Notes: a model not told the origin generated them from the letters alone. A DNA stretch of 64,000 nt from Psococerastis gibbosa (GCA_963971405.1 OZ020490.1:20299464-20363463), one strand, 5' to 3'; positions 1-11,987 are shown, counted from the first letter of the stretch. Program-made: numbers and translations.

Positions 1-77
1 ATATTACTACTGTACACTCAAACTGGGTTCTTCGGGTGCGGAGATACGATACCATATGAAAGTAGGACGGCAATGAC

Positions 78-1045
78 TCGGATTTGTACTCGGTTAAGTC
101 ATGCTTTCGCCTGCTTCATTGCGTCAATGATAAGCTTGTTGCAGCTTGTCCATTATCGCGTGTAGATGGTATAGGCTGACATCGAGGACGTATAGCAGTT
201 TGCCAATGGCCCAAAATTCTTACGGAAACAATACAAATAGTGTCCGAAATCTATGGGGTCGTTGGCATTGGACCAGGGCCTATAAGTAGAGCTAGGTCCA
301 TAAAAAGACCTTCAGGACATTATTACTAGTACTAGGATGGTAGTTGTTGGTAAGTTTGTGAGACGCTTATTGTGTGGCTATGATACGGGGACGAAAGATA
401 CCCGGACTATACCGATGGACAGCCAGGGGCTGACACACACAGCTACCTCACTTTGAATCGTATCTGTACTTGGCTAAGTCATGCGTCCACCTGTTACATT
501 GTGCTAATGGTAAGCTTGTCACAGCTTGTCCATTATCGCTTGTAGCCGGTATAGGCTGACATCGAGGACGTATAGCAGTTTGCCAATGGCCCAAAATTCT
601 TACGGAAACAATACAAATAGTGTCCGAAATCTATGGGGTCGTTGGCATTGGACAAGGGTCTATAAGTAGAGCTAGGTCCATAAAAAGACCTTCAGGACAT
701 TATTACTAGTACTAGGATGGTAGTTGTTGGTAAGTTTGTGAGACGCTTATTGTGTGGCTATGATACGGGGACGAAAGATACCCGGACTATACCGATGGAC
801 AGCCAGGGGCTGACACACACAGCTACCTCACTTTGAATCGTATCTGTACTTGGCTAAGTCATGCGTCCACCTGTTACATTGTGCTAATGGTAAGCTTGTC
901 ACAGCTTGTCCATTATCGCTTGTAGCCGGTGTAGGTTGACATCGAGGACATATACCAGTTTGCCAATGGCCGAAAATTCTTACGGAAACAATGCAAATAA
1001 TGTCCGAAATACATGAGGTCGTTGGCATTGGACAAGGGACCTATG
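78..1045. repeat. R380 tandem repeat, about 2.5 units of 380 bp
   Basis: The segments starting at 181, 561 and 941 repeat at exactly 380-bp spacing, each opening with ATCGAGGAC. Units 1 and 2 are nearly identical; unit 3 stops near 1040. Diverged sequence from about 78 matches the end of the unit. Single or partial copies occur at 24595-24930, 41125-41330, 57585-57745 and 62575-62770. No credible ORF. Non-coding repeat of unknown class. Confidence 0.9.
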
Positions 1046-1059
1046 GACGTTTATTGATA

Positions 1060-1372
1060 ACAAAGGCTTTCAGGGCCGGAGTTACGTGACGAAGCAGTAG
1101 AATCCGGGATTGGTTTTGGGCTATATGGGCTTAAGCTCATTGCCGTCAATGATGTACTGTCGGAAATTTATTTATTTTATCTTAAATGTATATTGTAGTT
1201 GTCAAATTTCGGGTCAATACACAATTAAAAAACAAAAAATAAACTGCTGAACCTACAATCTTAGAAGTCTACGCAATTTCACTGAAGATGTTGACCGCAG
1301 ATGTTGACGAAACGTTTGGAAGAACGCTTGCAGAATGACCTCGGCCTTCCATCCCAGATTCTACTGGTTCGT
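1060..1372. repeat. Family E fold-back element
   Basis: The ends are inverted: GCAGTAGAATCCGGGAT near 1100 and ATCCCAGATTCTACTGG near 1355 face each other. The interior carries CTGAAGATGTTGACCGC at about 1282. Related copies: 24017-24208, 30570-30815, 31590-31680 and 33130-33330. Class uncertain; a terminal fragment of a Penelope-like element or a MITE are both possible. Confidence 0.65.
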
Positions 1373-1646
1373 TATTTATTGATAGTTTCGTATTTGACTA
1401 TGGGTTGATTATGGGATTTTCGGGTGCTTTGGATTGGGTGGTGATATTCCTTGAATACAAAGGAAAATCTTCGGAAAACTGGTATTGAATAGACTTCCAC
1501 AATCTCGACAAATTGCCCGTTATCTCTGTTAGGGAAGTAGCGACGTAATGTTTGTTTATTTAGATTTCGCTTATGATTGTTGCAGACTGAATGAGTCATG
1601 GAAAGCTTGTGGAACTTTACATACATTACACGGGTCGTTATAGTGC

Positions 1647-1818
1647 AGCAGCCTGATCGAGGCGATTATAGTACCGGTATTTATTTAATCCCCTGGTAGT
1701 AAAAATGTAAACAAGATAATTTTGTAATGGAAAGTGCTATTCAAAATTTGTTTGTTTACAGTTATGATCCTAGGGTATTTATTTAACCCCGGTATTATAA
1801 TCGCCTCGATCAGGCTGC
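1647..1818. mobile_element. Fold-back MITE with CAGCCTGATC termini
   Basis: Terminal inverted repeats of about 45 bp start CAGCCTGATCGAGGCGATTA; the trinucleotide CAG flanks both sides. The inner part (AAAATGTAAACAAGATAAT and its partner) folds again. A relative with the same termini lies at 33722-34206. Confidence 0.7.
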
Positions 1819-2528
1819 AGAAGTAGTAATGGCGTATAACAAGGAAAATGTGTAAGGGCCCTTTAAATGACCAACAGAGCATTAGCGCCCTCCTATGTAT
1901 TTTAATTTGCTTCTCCTTTATTAATTACACACTACCACAGACATTGGGTATTCTTTGTCTGTGGTATTACGTACTGGATACGGACTGTCGCTATGTAAAC
2001 ACAGGCAATTTCTCGGAGGACTTTTAAATTAACTATACAACTAGTAAGTCCAAAGGACCAAATGTTTTCTAATCTACCTCAAATTAGTGAGTTAGATACT
2101 TGCATGGGGATTTTTATTATATTTTTATATTTTTTTCCTCTCCGTATAGGCTAGTTATATTACTGTATCATGAAGTAGCTCCATTTCGTAATTATTTTCG
2201 GCTCCAGTTTGCGGTATGCGGATACCAATAGTTGAACCTATACAGTATGCCAAGCCGTTATCCTTGACTGGTCAATATACTTAGATATCGGACGGCGCTA
2301 ACGGTACGCCAGTGATGCCTAGTCATGTAAAACCAAACTTTGTCCCAAAATATGCATAAACTACAAGATTTTCACTTGTTACTACAATAGTATATGGACA
2401 TGGTCTGCTGTACCTTGGCCTCAATTCTGTTTGTAAAGTTATTGGTAATCGTAATGGTATTTATAATATAATCGACAGTTCCATTCAATCGATCGTAGGC
2501 GGGAAAATAATTTAAGATTAATAACAAT
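1819..2528. other. Non-coding stretch, nothing recognised
   Basis: AT-rich sequence with only very short ORFs on both strands. I see no repeat-family match inside the window and no splice-site-bounded exon. It ends at the left target duplication of the hAT-like MITE. Confidence 0.5.
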
Positions 2529-2718
2529 CAAGGCCGTAGCCATGGTTTTTTTCCGGGGTGGGGGGGGGGGGGTTCAGAAATTTCATTGGATATTACATAT
2601 TAGTTTTTATTTTTCCTCTCAAAATCAGATTCTATCTAGTGTCAAACCATTTCATTTCGGGGGGGGGGGGGGGGGGTTGGTTGAACCCCATGAACCCCCC
2701 CCCTTGGCTACGGCCTTG
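2529..2718. mobile_element. hAT-like MITE with 8-bp target duplication
   Basis: Terminal inverted repeats CAAGGCCGTAGCCA / TGGCTACGGCCTTG, flanked by the exact 8-bp duplication ATAACAAT (2521-2528 and 2719-2726). It contains two long G runs and a C run. A second copy with its own 8-bp duplication is at 49566-49744. Confidence 0.9.
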
Positions 2719-2764
2719 ATAACAATAAAATTTTTGTTGGAAAAATTGAAAAACTTATATTTTC

Positions 2765-2950
2765 CGAAAATAAATAAATATTGACTTCTTTTGTTCTATT
2801 ACTAAGCCAACCTAGCGGAGTTACTCTCTCACACTCAACTAGGAAAGCCCGGGACCGCCTGCTTTACATGCCCTCCGAAGTATGGCCAGAAAATTGAGCA
2901 AGTGTGGGACTCGAACCGACAACTTTTCGGGTGAAAGTTTTTATTGTCTT
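2765..2950 (-). mobile_element. SINE-A (tRNA-derived), minus strand
   Basis: The reverse complement contains a B box GGTTCGAGTCCCACA-like stretch, the body ending TAGGTTGGCTTAGTAATAG, and an AT-rich TATTTATTTATT tail. Same family as 3070-3245, which lies in opposite orientation about 120 bp away. A tRNA-like head (T-arm GAGTTCGAGCCCC on the minus strand) fills 2985-3055 between them. Confidence 0.8.
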
Positions 2951-3069
2951 TGTACCATTACTCTACAAGTCCTGACTGGGAAATAAAACGGACACTGCGG
3001 GGCTCGAACTCATAATCTATGTCTTTCTAGGCATGGTGTTACGATGATGCCATAACGTAGAATAGGAGT

Positions 3070-3245
3070 TAGGACATTGTAGAGTAGTAGCACGGACTCA
3101 CGGAGTTTCACCCAAAGGTTTTTGAATGAGTCCCGTCTCCCGCACTTGCTACATTTTCTGGCCATGCTTCTGAGGGCTTGTAAAGCAGGCGGTCCCTAGT
3201 TCCTAGTTCGGTATAAGAGGGCGTAAGTAGAGTAAGTAAGCTTTA
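3070..3245 (+). mobile_element. SINE-A, plus strand, partial
   Basis: Contains GTAGAGTAGTAGCACGGACT (A-box region), then a diverged B box, CTACATTTTCTGGCCATGCT and GGCGGTCCC. Lacks the GGTTGGCTTAG 3' part in full. Forms an inverted pair with 2765-2950. Confidence 0.7.
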
Positions 3246-3821
3246 AAGTCTTCCAAATTGCCTTAGTAATAGAATAAAAAGTAATTGTTTATTTATTTGG
3301 AATAAGTGCTCATTTACTTTTTAGTATATAGCATGTGGGCAATAACGTAGTTTGGCCACAGTTTTTGAAGGCGTAAAAAAATTCAGGTTAGGTTAGGTCC
3401 ACACCTTCAGAAACTGTGACAAACGGTGTTTGTGCCGGCCACATACTATGTATTAAATTGTATATGAACATTTCTTTTACTATGGAATCTCAATTATCGA
3501 TACTTCATAAGGAATTTGGCTTTGTAAAAATGATGGGTAGTGGGGAATCTGAATTGCTTTTGAGTGGCATCTGCATAAATACTGAGTCTGGCAACCTAAT
3601 TCTTTGTCCTTTTTATTCTTTCGCTTACTTTTGAGCCAAATTTTGAATTCTCCTATGCCCTCCTTTACTGTCTGATTTGGTCCGGTCTAGATGTCGTTGC
3701 TGCCAACCAATCGCTAAGATTGTAACCTTAAGAAGAAGATGTCGTTCCAATCAAATATAGATGTGGTTCTAAGTAATTAACATAATGCGGAACGTAGATA
3801 TTGGTCACCTTAATCGGTTAT

Positions 3822-4607
3822 TTTTTATTTAATTTACTACGGAAGCTATAAAGATTTAGCCCATGGAAGTTGTAGAGGGCTACTACATGCACAATATCTA
3901 GGGGATTTTTTTTTTTTAATTTTTGGTGTAATTATTTACTGAGCTAGAGCAGAGGTTCCCAACCTTTTTTGTCCGTGGACCACTAGATTATTGTATGATT
4001 TTCCGTGGACCACCAGGACTGTGACAGAAAAGTCCTTTGTGCCTACAATTACGCGCTGATATTTGATTAAGTGTTAAGGTCTGGTATCTGTCGGATTTTA
4101 TACTTTTTATTTAATTTACTACGGAAGCTATAAAGATTTAGCCGATGGAAGTTGTAGAGGGCTACTACATGCACAATATCTAGGGGATTTTTTTTTTTTT
4201 TAATTTTTGGTGGAATTATTTACTGAGCTAAAGCAGAGGTTCCCATATAATCTTAAATTAATTTTAACTGTTTTTAAACATTTCTAATACAATTTTTATC
4301 GTTCAGTCGTGAACTGTAGGCCAGGGGATTCAAACCTTTTTTGTCATTGGACCACTAGATTATTGTCAAATCTAGGACCAAGATCAAGTAGTTTGTGCCT
4401 ACAATTAGCGTACGAGCTAATATTTGATTACATGTTTGGGACTGATACCGGTTAGATTTTACTGTACTTCCGTATTACTGTATTTTTCTTCTAATTTCCA
4501 ATAACTCAGCTGTTTTATTTTCTTATTTCTAACTTTGCTCCATGGACCACCTGATATATGTCTGGGGGACCACCAGTGGTTCATGGACCACAGTTTGGGA
4601 ACCCCTG
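3822..4607. mobile_element. hAT-like remnant with a 140-bp direct duplication
   Basis: CAGAGGTTCCCAACCTTTTT at 3950 and CAGTTTGGGAACCCCTG ending 4607 are typical hAT-type ends; the 8-bp flanks do not match. A segment of about 140 bp (3822-3961) recurs at 4104-4245, including a T run and the left terminus. A third left-end copy, diverged, is at about 4320. Internal duplication or tandem insertion of the same element. Confidence 0.65.
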
Positions 4608-5334
4608 CTGTAGGTATAGATAAACCAGTAGATAGGTTGCAGTTGGTAATGTGGCCAGGAAGGAAACTTAGGAGTACGTATCCTCCCCAGGCATGCCTCT
4701 AGGCTCGTACTCGTCTCTTACACGCCATACCAACTTTGGCTAAATATTCAGTGCCGTGTCTAGTTCTCGGGAGCCTAATAATTATGTTAGAGGAGCGCCT
4801 AAGACCTTGTTAGGCGGGGTTCGATGACCCCACGTAGTCATTCATACCAATGCAATGCTACTGTGTAGACCTATTGGACATAACTGGCATTTCTAGCATT
4901 GTCTATTGTATTCGTAATGCTGTTATCATTATAAAGTAGTTTATTTGATTGATTATTTTTAAATGAGTCATTGTTGCGTTTCTTTAATTGGTTAAAGATG
5001 AATAGAAATTGGTTTATAATACGGAGAAGTCAGTGATTATTCACTTGACTGATTCTTTTTATGATGGTGTCTCTGAATTATTGATGATGGGTCCAAATTA
5101 TTGCCATTATGGTGCTGCTGTTGGTGTACGTGAATCGCCTCGACTTAAGCGTGGAGAGCACGATGGTCGCCCAGACCATAGTAGTACACATTGATCTATA
5201 TATATAAATGGATAGCTACCACCGTCCACCATTCACCAAGTGCATGCCCCAAGGCCACCACCCTCTGCACGGCAAGAGTTTGCAGTATGCATACAATAAA
5301 CTTTAAAAAATGTGAAAAAAAGCAAGAAATAACT
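4608..5334. other. Non-coding stretch, nothing recognised
   Basis: No repeat-family member, splice-bounded exon or structured RNA was recognised. Small ORFs have no visible domain. Confidence 0.45.
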
Positions 5335-5935
5335 ATAAAGAACCGGTCCGAGTTTACTCGAACATGCTTTCCAATTTATCGATTAGTAGAGAGAGAAAAT
5401 GATTAATTTCATGGTAAATAATTTTCCTATGGTTAAATTTCGGATATCACGGGGGGTCATTTTTAATTAAAATTTAGTTATTTTTATTTTTTTACCCCCA
5501 GAAGCAAACTATCAAGGGGCAAGCGACCCCCCGAATTTTATTAACATTAATAACGACTACAATATATGTGAATTTAAAAGAAATCGTTAGAGCCGTTTTT
5601 GAGAAATAATTTTTTTAGACGTTTTTTTGGAGTTTTTTGAGAATAAACTCCCCCCAAATTGAGTTAGCCCAAAATAAAAAATGGTCTGGAGGTATGATTT
5701 TTATAAACCTACATGCCGAATTTCATTTAAATCGACCGAGTAGTTTGCCCGGAAATCGATGAACAGACAGAGCGACAGACAGACATTTCGTAAAAACCAC
5801 TTTTTTGGGTTCCTGGGACCTCAAAACGTGTAAATCCGTTGAAATCTCGGAATTGAAAATTTCGACCGTCACAAAGCTTTCCTTATACTACGTATAAATT
5901 GGAAAGCAAAAACGGTCCGAACTAATTTTTAAATT
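5335..5935 (-). repeat. Family D element, about 600 bp
   Basis: The ends are roughly inverted: GGTCCGAGTTTACTCGAAC..GCTTTCCAATT at the left and AATTGGAAAGC..ACGGTCCGAAC at the right. The body on the minus strand reads ACGAAATGTCTGTCTG-like repeats, then ACTCGGTCGATTT. Other copies: 20595-21400, 38620-39265 and a deleted one at 55915-56035. Likely a non-autonomous DNA transposon; class not assigned. Confidence 0.7.
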
Positions 5936-7539
5936 AATTTAATGCCAATGCACTCAGTAGAGTTGATTTCTTTCTGCGAATTTTGCCGTGCAAACCAAAT
6001 TTGTCTACTGCTAGCGCGACCTTGAGGGCACGATTTTGTTGCATTGGGCATATGGCGAGAACCACCCGCCTGGTAGTACATATGAGTGCCCGCACTACAT
6101 AGGACATAGACAACCTTTTTCATGCGACCTACTTCAGGAACTAGACTGTGATGTTTTAACAGCGGTTGTCGGGTTCATTAATACGATCGGCCCACTCTTA
6201 CAATTATTAACTCTTACACTTACTTTATTTATTTTTTTTATTTATATAAATTGGGGTACAGGTGTTACCTGTGTGCACTTAAGCCTATTGGCCTATTGTG
6301 CCCCCTACAACAAAGTATCTACATCACTTCTACATCACTTTCTCGAGGCCTATCTCCCTCACGAGAGCCAGGATCTTGAGGGGATTCAGAAGTGGTAGGT
6401 CTTTTACATGTAACTGCAAGCTTTCCGAGCATGCTGCTCTTCTTCGTGCGATTGCATCGCATCGCAGGTCCTCCGCACCTTCATTGCAGAATCTGCAAGA
6501 CTATGGTTGTCTCCCTAAGAGACTCCAGATATTTAACCCCAGGACCAAAGACGCCAAGGCCTGGTCTTGGTTTGGTACTTCCTAGCCTAGAGCCATGAGT
6601 ATACCACTTGATTGTGTGACTATTGAGAATTCCTGCTGATTCGCAGCATTCTTTCATTGTCCCTAATATAGTTTCGAATTCCCTCCTAAAACAGTATTTT
6701 GGATGGATTCTATCGCTTGGCATATCCAGGCAGTGGTCAGACGTAGTCAGAGAGGCTGAGTCTCTCTGTCTCTCTTAATTGCCCTTCCACTCCTAGTAAT
6801 GCCATTTCTGCTGAAGTTTCCACTGCAACATGGACGGGTGGGAAGTCCAGTACTATCTCCATTGCTGCAGTGGGACAGGATTACATAGCCCCTGTAAAGC
6901 ATCATGTTAGAGAATACGGGCTTCTGAATGTAGCCATAATTTGGATTATTCAGAGAAAAATTCTCATGTGGTTTGATTTTGCCATGTCCATGAAGCCATG
7001 ACCAATGGTATGGTTACAGCAGGAAAAGACAGGCAGAAACTTACACTTACTTACTTGACGTAGAGGTATAAAGGAGATGTCATAAAGTGCAAGAAATATT
7101 CCTATATATTTTGGTGCCACTACGTGGCCAAGTATTTAGCACAATTATTGTTCTTCTTTTACTTTATCCCCTACGGGGGTTAGCGGTACGGCATTGGCGC
7201 CACCACAGTCCTCTATTTAGGGCGTCCTGTTTTGTGAGTGTGAGTTGGTCCATATCTGCCTGGAACTTTCCCGGCAGGGTCATGTTTGGTCTGCCGCTCC
7301 TGGGCCAACAATCTCTTCAACCCCTGTCAGTAAATGGGTCTCGACCCGCCTTTGGACATGCCCTTGCCGTAACAGGCGTTTTTCCCTGAGCTTGGAGTGA
7401 TTTCGGCAGTTTTCAAATCGTATAACACCAATATTGTGAATACCCTTTAATTGGAAGACGAATCTGCACAGACAATAAAAACTGAAAATGTATTAGCTTT
7501 GCTAACGGGGGTCGTACCCAGTTAAATAGCCTGAGACAT
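5936..7539. other. Low-information stretch with a short segment shared with 32.1 kb
   Basis: The segment CAGGAACTAGACTGTGAT near 6135 resembles CAGGAACTGGACAGGGAT near 32107, and both are followed by CTTACTTACTT-type stretches, so an old repeat is likely. At 7424-7455 a stretch resembles the right end of the TIR element ending at 19746. No gene recognised; the small ORFs here look fortuitous. Confidence 0.4.
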
Positions 7540-7720
7540 CGGCTTCGATGGCAAGGTGGTAGCGTGCTTGTACTTGTGCGAGTCTCTGCGCGCCATGCGA
7601 TCGGAGACGTGTCGTAGCTCAGCACAAGTATTAATTTACTCATTGAGGCGACTGAAGAGGTCAATCGGATACATTCATTTAATTGTTTGTATGCGATTAA
7701 CCTTTTTATAAAAAGAAAAA
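7540..7720 (+). mobile_element. SINE-B, plus strand
   Basis: Begins CTTCGATGGCAAGGTGGTAG (A-box-like) and ends TTGTTTGTATGCGATTAAC. Copies share GAGACGTGTCGTAGCTCA and GGATACATTCATTTAATTG. Others: 8101-8270 (+), 22690-22855 (-), 24285-24450 (-), 36155-36330 (-), 49463-49830 (+, split). Confidence 0.8.
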
Positions 7721-8100
7721 AAAATGAAGTAATGAAAATGTTATTAACTTATTAATTTCCCCAACTGCTTCAGAGCCACTTGCGTATTACAATATGTAGC
7801 AGAGCAATTTTCATTACCATAATACAATACATTACTGTATTAAATGTGTGTTTGATGATACGTGACTCATCACCCTTTCTTGGTTGCTCGAAGGGTTTAC
7901 ATAAGGACTCCGCAGATATACAACGCATACTTCAAAATGACATTTCTTGATGTTCACTGTCGTAGTGATAATATAATTTCCCCGGCGCGGCTCCTGTATA
8001 TTTGAAATTTGAATTTTAGGGAGATTTATCCACCTGTTGAGGTGGCGGCCAATGTTCAACTTCCCGAAAATTTCTTCTCAACTTTTCATTCACTTTCTGC

Positions 8101-8270
8101 GACTTCGGTGGCCAGGTGGTAGCATGCTTGTACTTGGGCCTCTCTCTACACGCCTTGCGATCGGAGACGTGTCGTAGCTCAGCACAAGTATTAATTTACT
8201 CATTGAGGCGACTGAAGAGGTCAATCGGATACATTCATTTAATTGTTTGTACGCGATTAACATTTAAAAA
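8101..8270 (+). mobile_element. SINE-B, plus strand
   Basis: About 160 bp, very close to the copy at 7540-7720, beginning CTTCGGTGGCCAGGTGGTAG. Followed by an A-rich stretch consistent with a retroposon tail. Confidence 0.8.
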
Positions 8271-8757
8271 AAAATTTAAAAACATTTCAGGTCCTCCTGA
8301 GCCTAAAACCTAAAGGAATCTGTAAAAAAAAAAAAAACATGTAGTCCGATTTGCACTTAGCGACGTGATTCTACACGTTGCAGGTATTTTATTTTATGTG
8401 TACACAATGCACCTTGTTTAAAAAATAATGAAGGCCTTAGCATAGAATTAGTACAGTTATCTAGGCCGCAATTGTTTGTAATTAGTTATCTTAATTGGAG
8501 GTTGCCTCAACAACCATATGGATCTATCTATCTGCAATGTTTGTAGACTTCCATGCTAAAACAACGCAATTAGTCTTTGAGTGCATGTGGTTAAGTCTAG
8601 GGTTAAACTAGGGTACCCGTGCCAGCGCACATAGCCTAGACAACCATATTTATTATTATTATTACATACAAGAGTACCTGTAATTGTTTCCATTTATAAA
8701 TATATACCTTCGGCGCAGGGGAGTACCGGCCGAAGAAGAAGAAGAAGAAGAAATAAC

Positions 8758-8999
8758 ACAGCCTGCACAATTGTAAGTGCGAAGACATCATTGAATTAGT
8801 CGAAGAACATAAATACCTTGGTCTGAAAATTGACAGTCGAATGACGTGGGAAAACCATATAGAAAGTCTATGTATACGCCTACGCTCAGGGAGTGCGGCT
8901 TTGGCACCACTAAAATATGGAGTACCATTTATAACAATTAAATTAGCATACCACGCCCTTGTCGAATCTATAGTAAGCTACGAAATAACTTATATATGA
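8758..8999 (+). pseudogene. LINE reverse-transcriptase C-terminal fragment
   Basis: Translates as EEHKYLGLKIDSRMTWENHI followed by a helix-rich stretch, the region just after the catalytic core in Jockey/CR1-type non-LTR reverse transcriptases. Only about 75 codons remain and a stop ends the reading. Preceded by a (GAA)n run at 8735-8752. Dead 5'-truncated copy. Confidence 0.7.
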
Positions 9000-9089
9000 A
9001 TTTGTATACCTATATGGCTCATGAAATGTTTTTATGTTTTTAAATATATATTTGATGTATACGTGGTATGTATTCTTCAGAGATAGATA

Positions 9090-9345
9090 GTGCATACATA
9101 GAACTTCGTACCGCCTGACAGTCAGGACATAAAAGTAGTGGCACGGCACAGACTCCGACATTCACCCAAAAGGTTGTTGATTCGAGTCCCACACTTCACA
9201 ATTTTCTGGCCATGATTCAAAGGGCATCTAAAGCAGGTGGTCCCGGGTATTCCTAGTTGAGTGTAAGAGAGGACTTTGTAGCCCTAACTCCGCTAGGTTG
9301 GCTTAGTAATAGAACAAAAAAAGTCAATATTTATTTATTTTACCC
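9090..9345 (+). mobile_element. SINE-A, plus strand, nearly complete
   Basis: Shows the tRNA-like head, B-box region GGTTGTTGATTCGAGTCCC, GGCCATG, GGTGGTCCCGGG, the GCTAGGTTGGCTTAGTAATA 3' part and an AT-rich TATTTATTTAT tail. One of the most complete copies in the window. Confidence 0.85.
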
Positions 9346-9570
9346 CTATGCAATAGGCTACAATGCATGTGCTGATGGGAGTAAACAAATCAGGATAAAA
9401 AATCTTCCAATGAACGAAATGCCCCCAAATGCATATTAAAGGAATGTAGGCACATTAAACATTTACAGTTGCAATTGCCCAATAAGCTATTTTCCAAGTT
9501 AAAATGGACAATAAAGTCCGAGCGCAATTAGCATAATGCCGTGGTAGATCAATAACCTCTTTCCCAGACA

Positions 9571-9760
9571 TGAGACACTCGAGAATCCAGGTTAGACCAC
9601 AAAGATACCAGGGAAGGCCACGGATGAGTGCGCTGGAAGTACTTGTGCAACATGGGTAGCTCATCTCAATGGGACACAAGTTTTGGTTCTAATAGGAGTG
9701 TCATTCGCGGACGGGCTGGTCCTGTGTGACATGCCAAACAGGCCCGAATTTACACAATTT
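9571..9760 (+). repeat. Degenerate ~190-bp repeat unit (outlying copy)
   Basis: Begins GAGAATCCAGGTTAGA, then AAGGCCACGGATGAG, GTAGCTCATCTCAATGGGAC and the core GCGGACGGGCTGGTCC. Same order of blocks as the cluster at 10095-10620. Confidence 0.65.
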
Positions 9761-10094
9761 TTCAGATTAGGTTAAGAGCCGAATTTGCGCCCCTCTCCAA
9801 TATATTATAATAATTTTCTCACTTTACTACACTGTTGGTAATTTTTAGCCTAAATTAGCAATGAAAGGCCCAATACTCAGTGGTTTGTAAGGCAATTGAC
9901 TAACTGTCAAATAATCAATAAATACGAGTAATATTGTAGTATTGTAAATGATATGTACTTTTTAATTTTACATTTTCCCTTCCAATTTCGCCCACATGGC
10001 AATTTGGCCTAGGTCATGACCTAGGTTGTCTTTATGGCAAATCCGTATCTGATGCCAAATATCTTCCCTTTCACGGGTTCATAACTTTTGACAG

Positions 10095-10620
10095 CTGAGA
10101 ATCCAGGCTAGAGCAGAAAGAGAACAAGCAAGGCCACGGAGGAGCACTTGGGCAATATTGTAGCTCATCTCGATTGGACACACGTGTCGGTTCTAGTTCT
10201 TGGAGGGGGGGGGGGTTAGTCGCGGATGAACTGGTCCTGCGAAATATGCCAAATATGTTCCCTTTGATGGGTTCATAATTTTTGACTCTGAGAATCCAGG
10301 TTAGAGCTCAAACAGACCGCAGGAAAGACCACGGATCATGCATGGTAGCTCTTCTCCATGGAACAAATTTTGGTTTTCTAAATGGGGAGTCATTTCTGGA
10401 CGAGTTCGTCCTGCGAGACATGCCAAACATCTTCCCTTTGACGGATTCATTATATTGGACAACCCAGCATCCAAGCTCGACCGTATAGAATCCACTCTTG
10501 AGAATTTGTGCAACTTGTTAGCTCATCTCGATGGGGCACACGTTTGGGGGTCTCTGTGGTAGTAATTCCCAATCACGGACGAACTCGTCCACCTGAAACA
10601 GCATGTCGTTTGCGGGTGAA
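10095..10620 (+). repeat. Degenerate ~190-bp tandem repeat with palindromic core
   Basis: GAGAATCCAGG blocks at about 10100 and 10290, GTAGCTCATCTC-type blocks at about 10160, 10347 and 10518, and the core GGACGARYTCGTCC or its variants at about 10226, 10395 and 10576. The last unit has lost its middle. Small ORFs across it are shadows of the repeat. Probably an old satellite. Confidence 0.65.
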
Positions 10621-11987
10621 GATTGAGTCCCACCATTGTTTGAAAAGTCTCGGTAAGGAGTTCTACACAGCACCGCCATGGATTGGAATATACTGGCACC
10701 ATACGGTATTTTATACCAGGACTTTTCAAGCGATGTTGGGCCCCGATTAGTATAGTTGTGGGAAATCTCCAAATACCTCGTTCGAGATGAAGCCCGATAG
10801 TACGGGCAGTTTTGCTAGTGTGGAATTAATTGTGAGTTCTGATAGATAGTCTTTTAGAACTATAGTGACTATCATTTTTGTGTTATTGTTTTTTATAAAA
10901 GTATAATTATTAGTATTAATAATAATAAATACTTTTCTTTTTGTGGAAAATTTGAGGCGTTCTTCAATGATTTCTGTAATTTGTCACCTGAAATCAAATT
11001 GTCGGGAAATATTCCTCCAGAATGAATGAAATGAAATGGAATGATATTATATCAAAATGTCTTTATATTAGGCGAGCTCTACCAGCCAACCTATTTTGGT
11101 TTACAAATTATTATTTTTTAAATTTATAACATTTTTTCCTGAAAAAACAACAACAAAAGAAAAAGAGAGAAAGTCATAATGCAACAGACACTCATTCATT
11201 CACTCTCACACTTTACTCCCCAAAAACTGATGGTACACTGTAGAATGGCTATTATCTGATATTAAAATTATTTATTTATTTTCAGATGATGGGATTACAA
11301 CGGAGTGGTGGGTGAGTTTTATTTTTATATTTTATTATTTATGGATTTTTAATATTGCATATTTTACAAAACAGAAGTAACGATTTATACGATATTCGTC
11401 ATTTGATAGGAGTCAGTAATTTTATTTTATTGCTTATAGTTATAGCGGAAGAAGCCTTTCTCCATTCTCCAATTATTTTATGTGTACCTAAAAAACCACG
11501 CGCACGCAGACTTTCAATTATTGCATCACTCAGCTACATGTAGGTACGTGTGAAAGTAAAAACCGAATTACTATTCTAAAAATGTATACAACTCCTATGT
11601 CACTCTGGAGGTCGGCTTTCCACAAAAACCGCGAATGTTCAAGACCAAATAGTAAATTATTACGGTGTGAATTTCACTGATATAGCCGCCTGCTTGCTTT
11701 AGGTACGGGGATAATAATGCCTAGAATGTATCCCACTTGTCTTCCTACAGTTCCGATTCGCATAGTTTCAGTTTTATACTCCCCACGTTGCACGTCTCCT
11801 TGGCATTCTTTTGATCGAATGTTCAAAAGGGGCAGTCCCTTTTTTTGTGCTGTGCGAAAACGGTCGGTAAAGTAAAGCGTAGGCCATCTAATTTCTTTCT
11901 TCGACAAGAAAAATGACATTAAAACTAAGTTCATGAAGGCGCTAAATTACAGTAAACCATTTTTTTAACTGCCGTCTTTACTGTTAA
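10621..11987. other. Non-coding stretch
   Basis: AT-rich. Segment 11860-11925 resembles 13980-14035 (shared CATCTAATTTCTTTC), hinting at an old repeat. A 26-nt AG..GTGAGT-bounded stretch at 11286-11311 was considered as an exon and rejected. Confidence 0.4.

Noticed and set aside
1281-1330. Hammerhead ribozyme in family E (CTGAAGA..GAAAC)
   Set aside because: A helix II can be drawn, but the bases before CTGA do not pair with those after any UH site in the copies I checked by eye.
10386-10430. Hammerhead-like reading of GGATGA/GGACGA..GAAA in the ~190-bp repeat
   Set aside because: The supposed core overlaps its own hairpin stem, and no stems I and III can be formed.
11286-11311. A 26-nt stretch bounded by TTTTCAG and GTGAGT that could be a small 5' exon of the myosin gene
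   Set aside because: Such pairs are expected by chance in AT-rich DNA, and nothing links it to exon 1 without transcripts.
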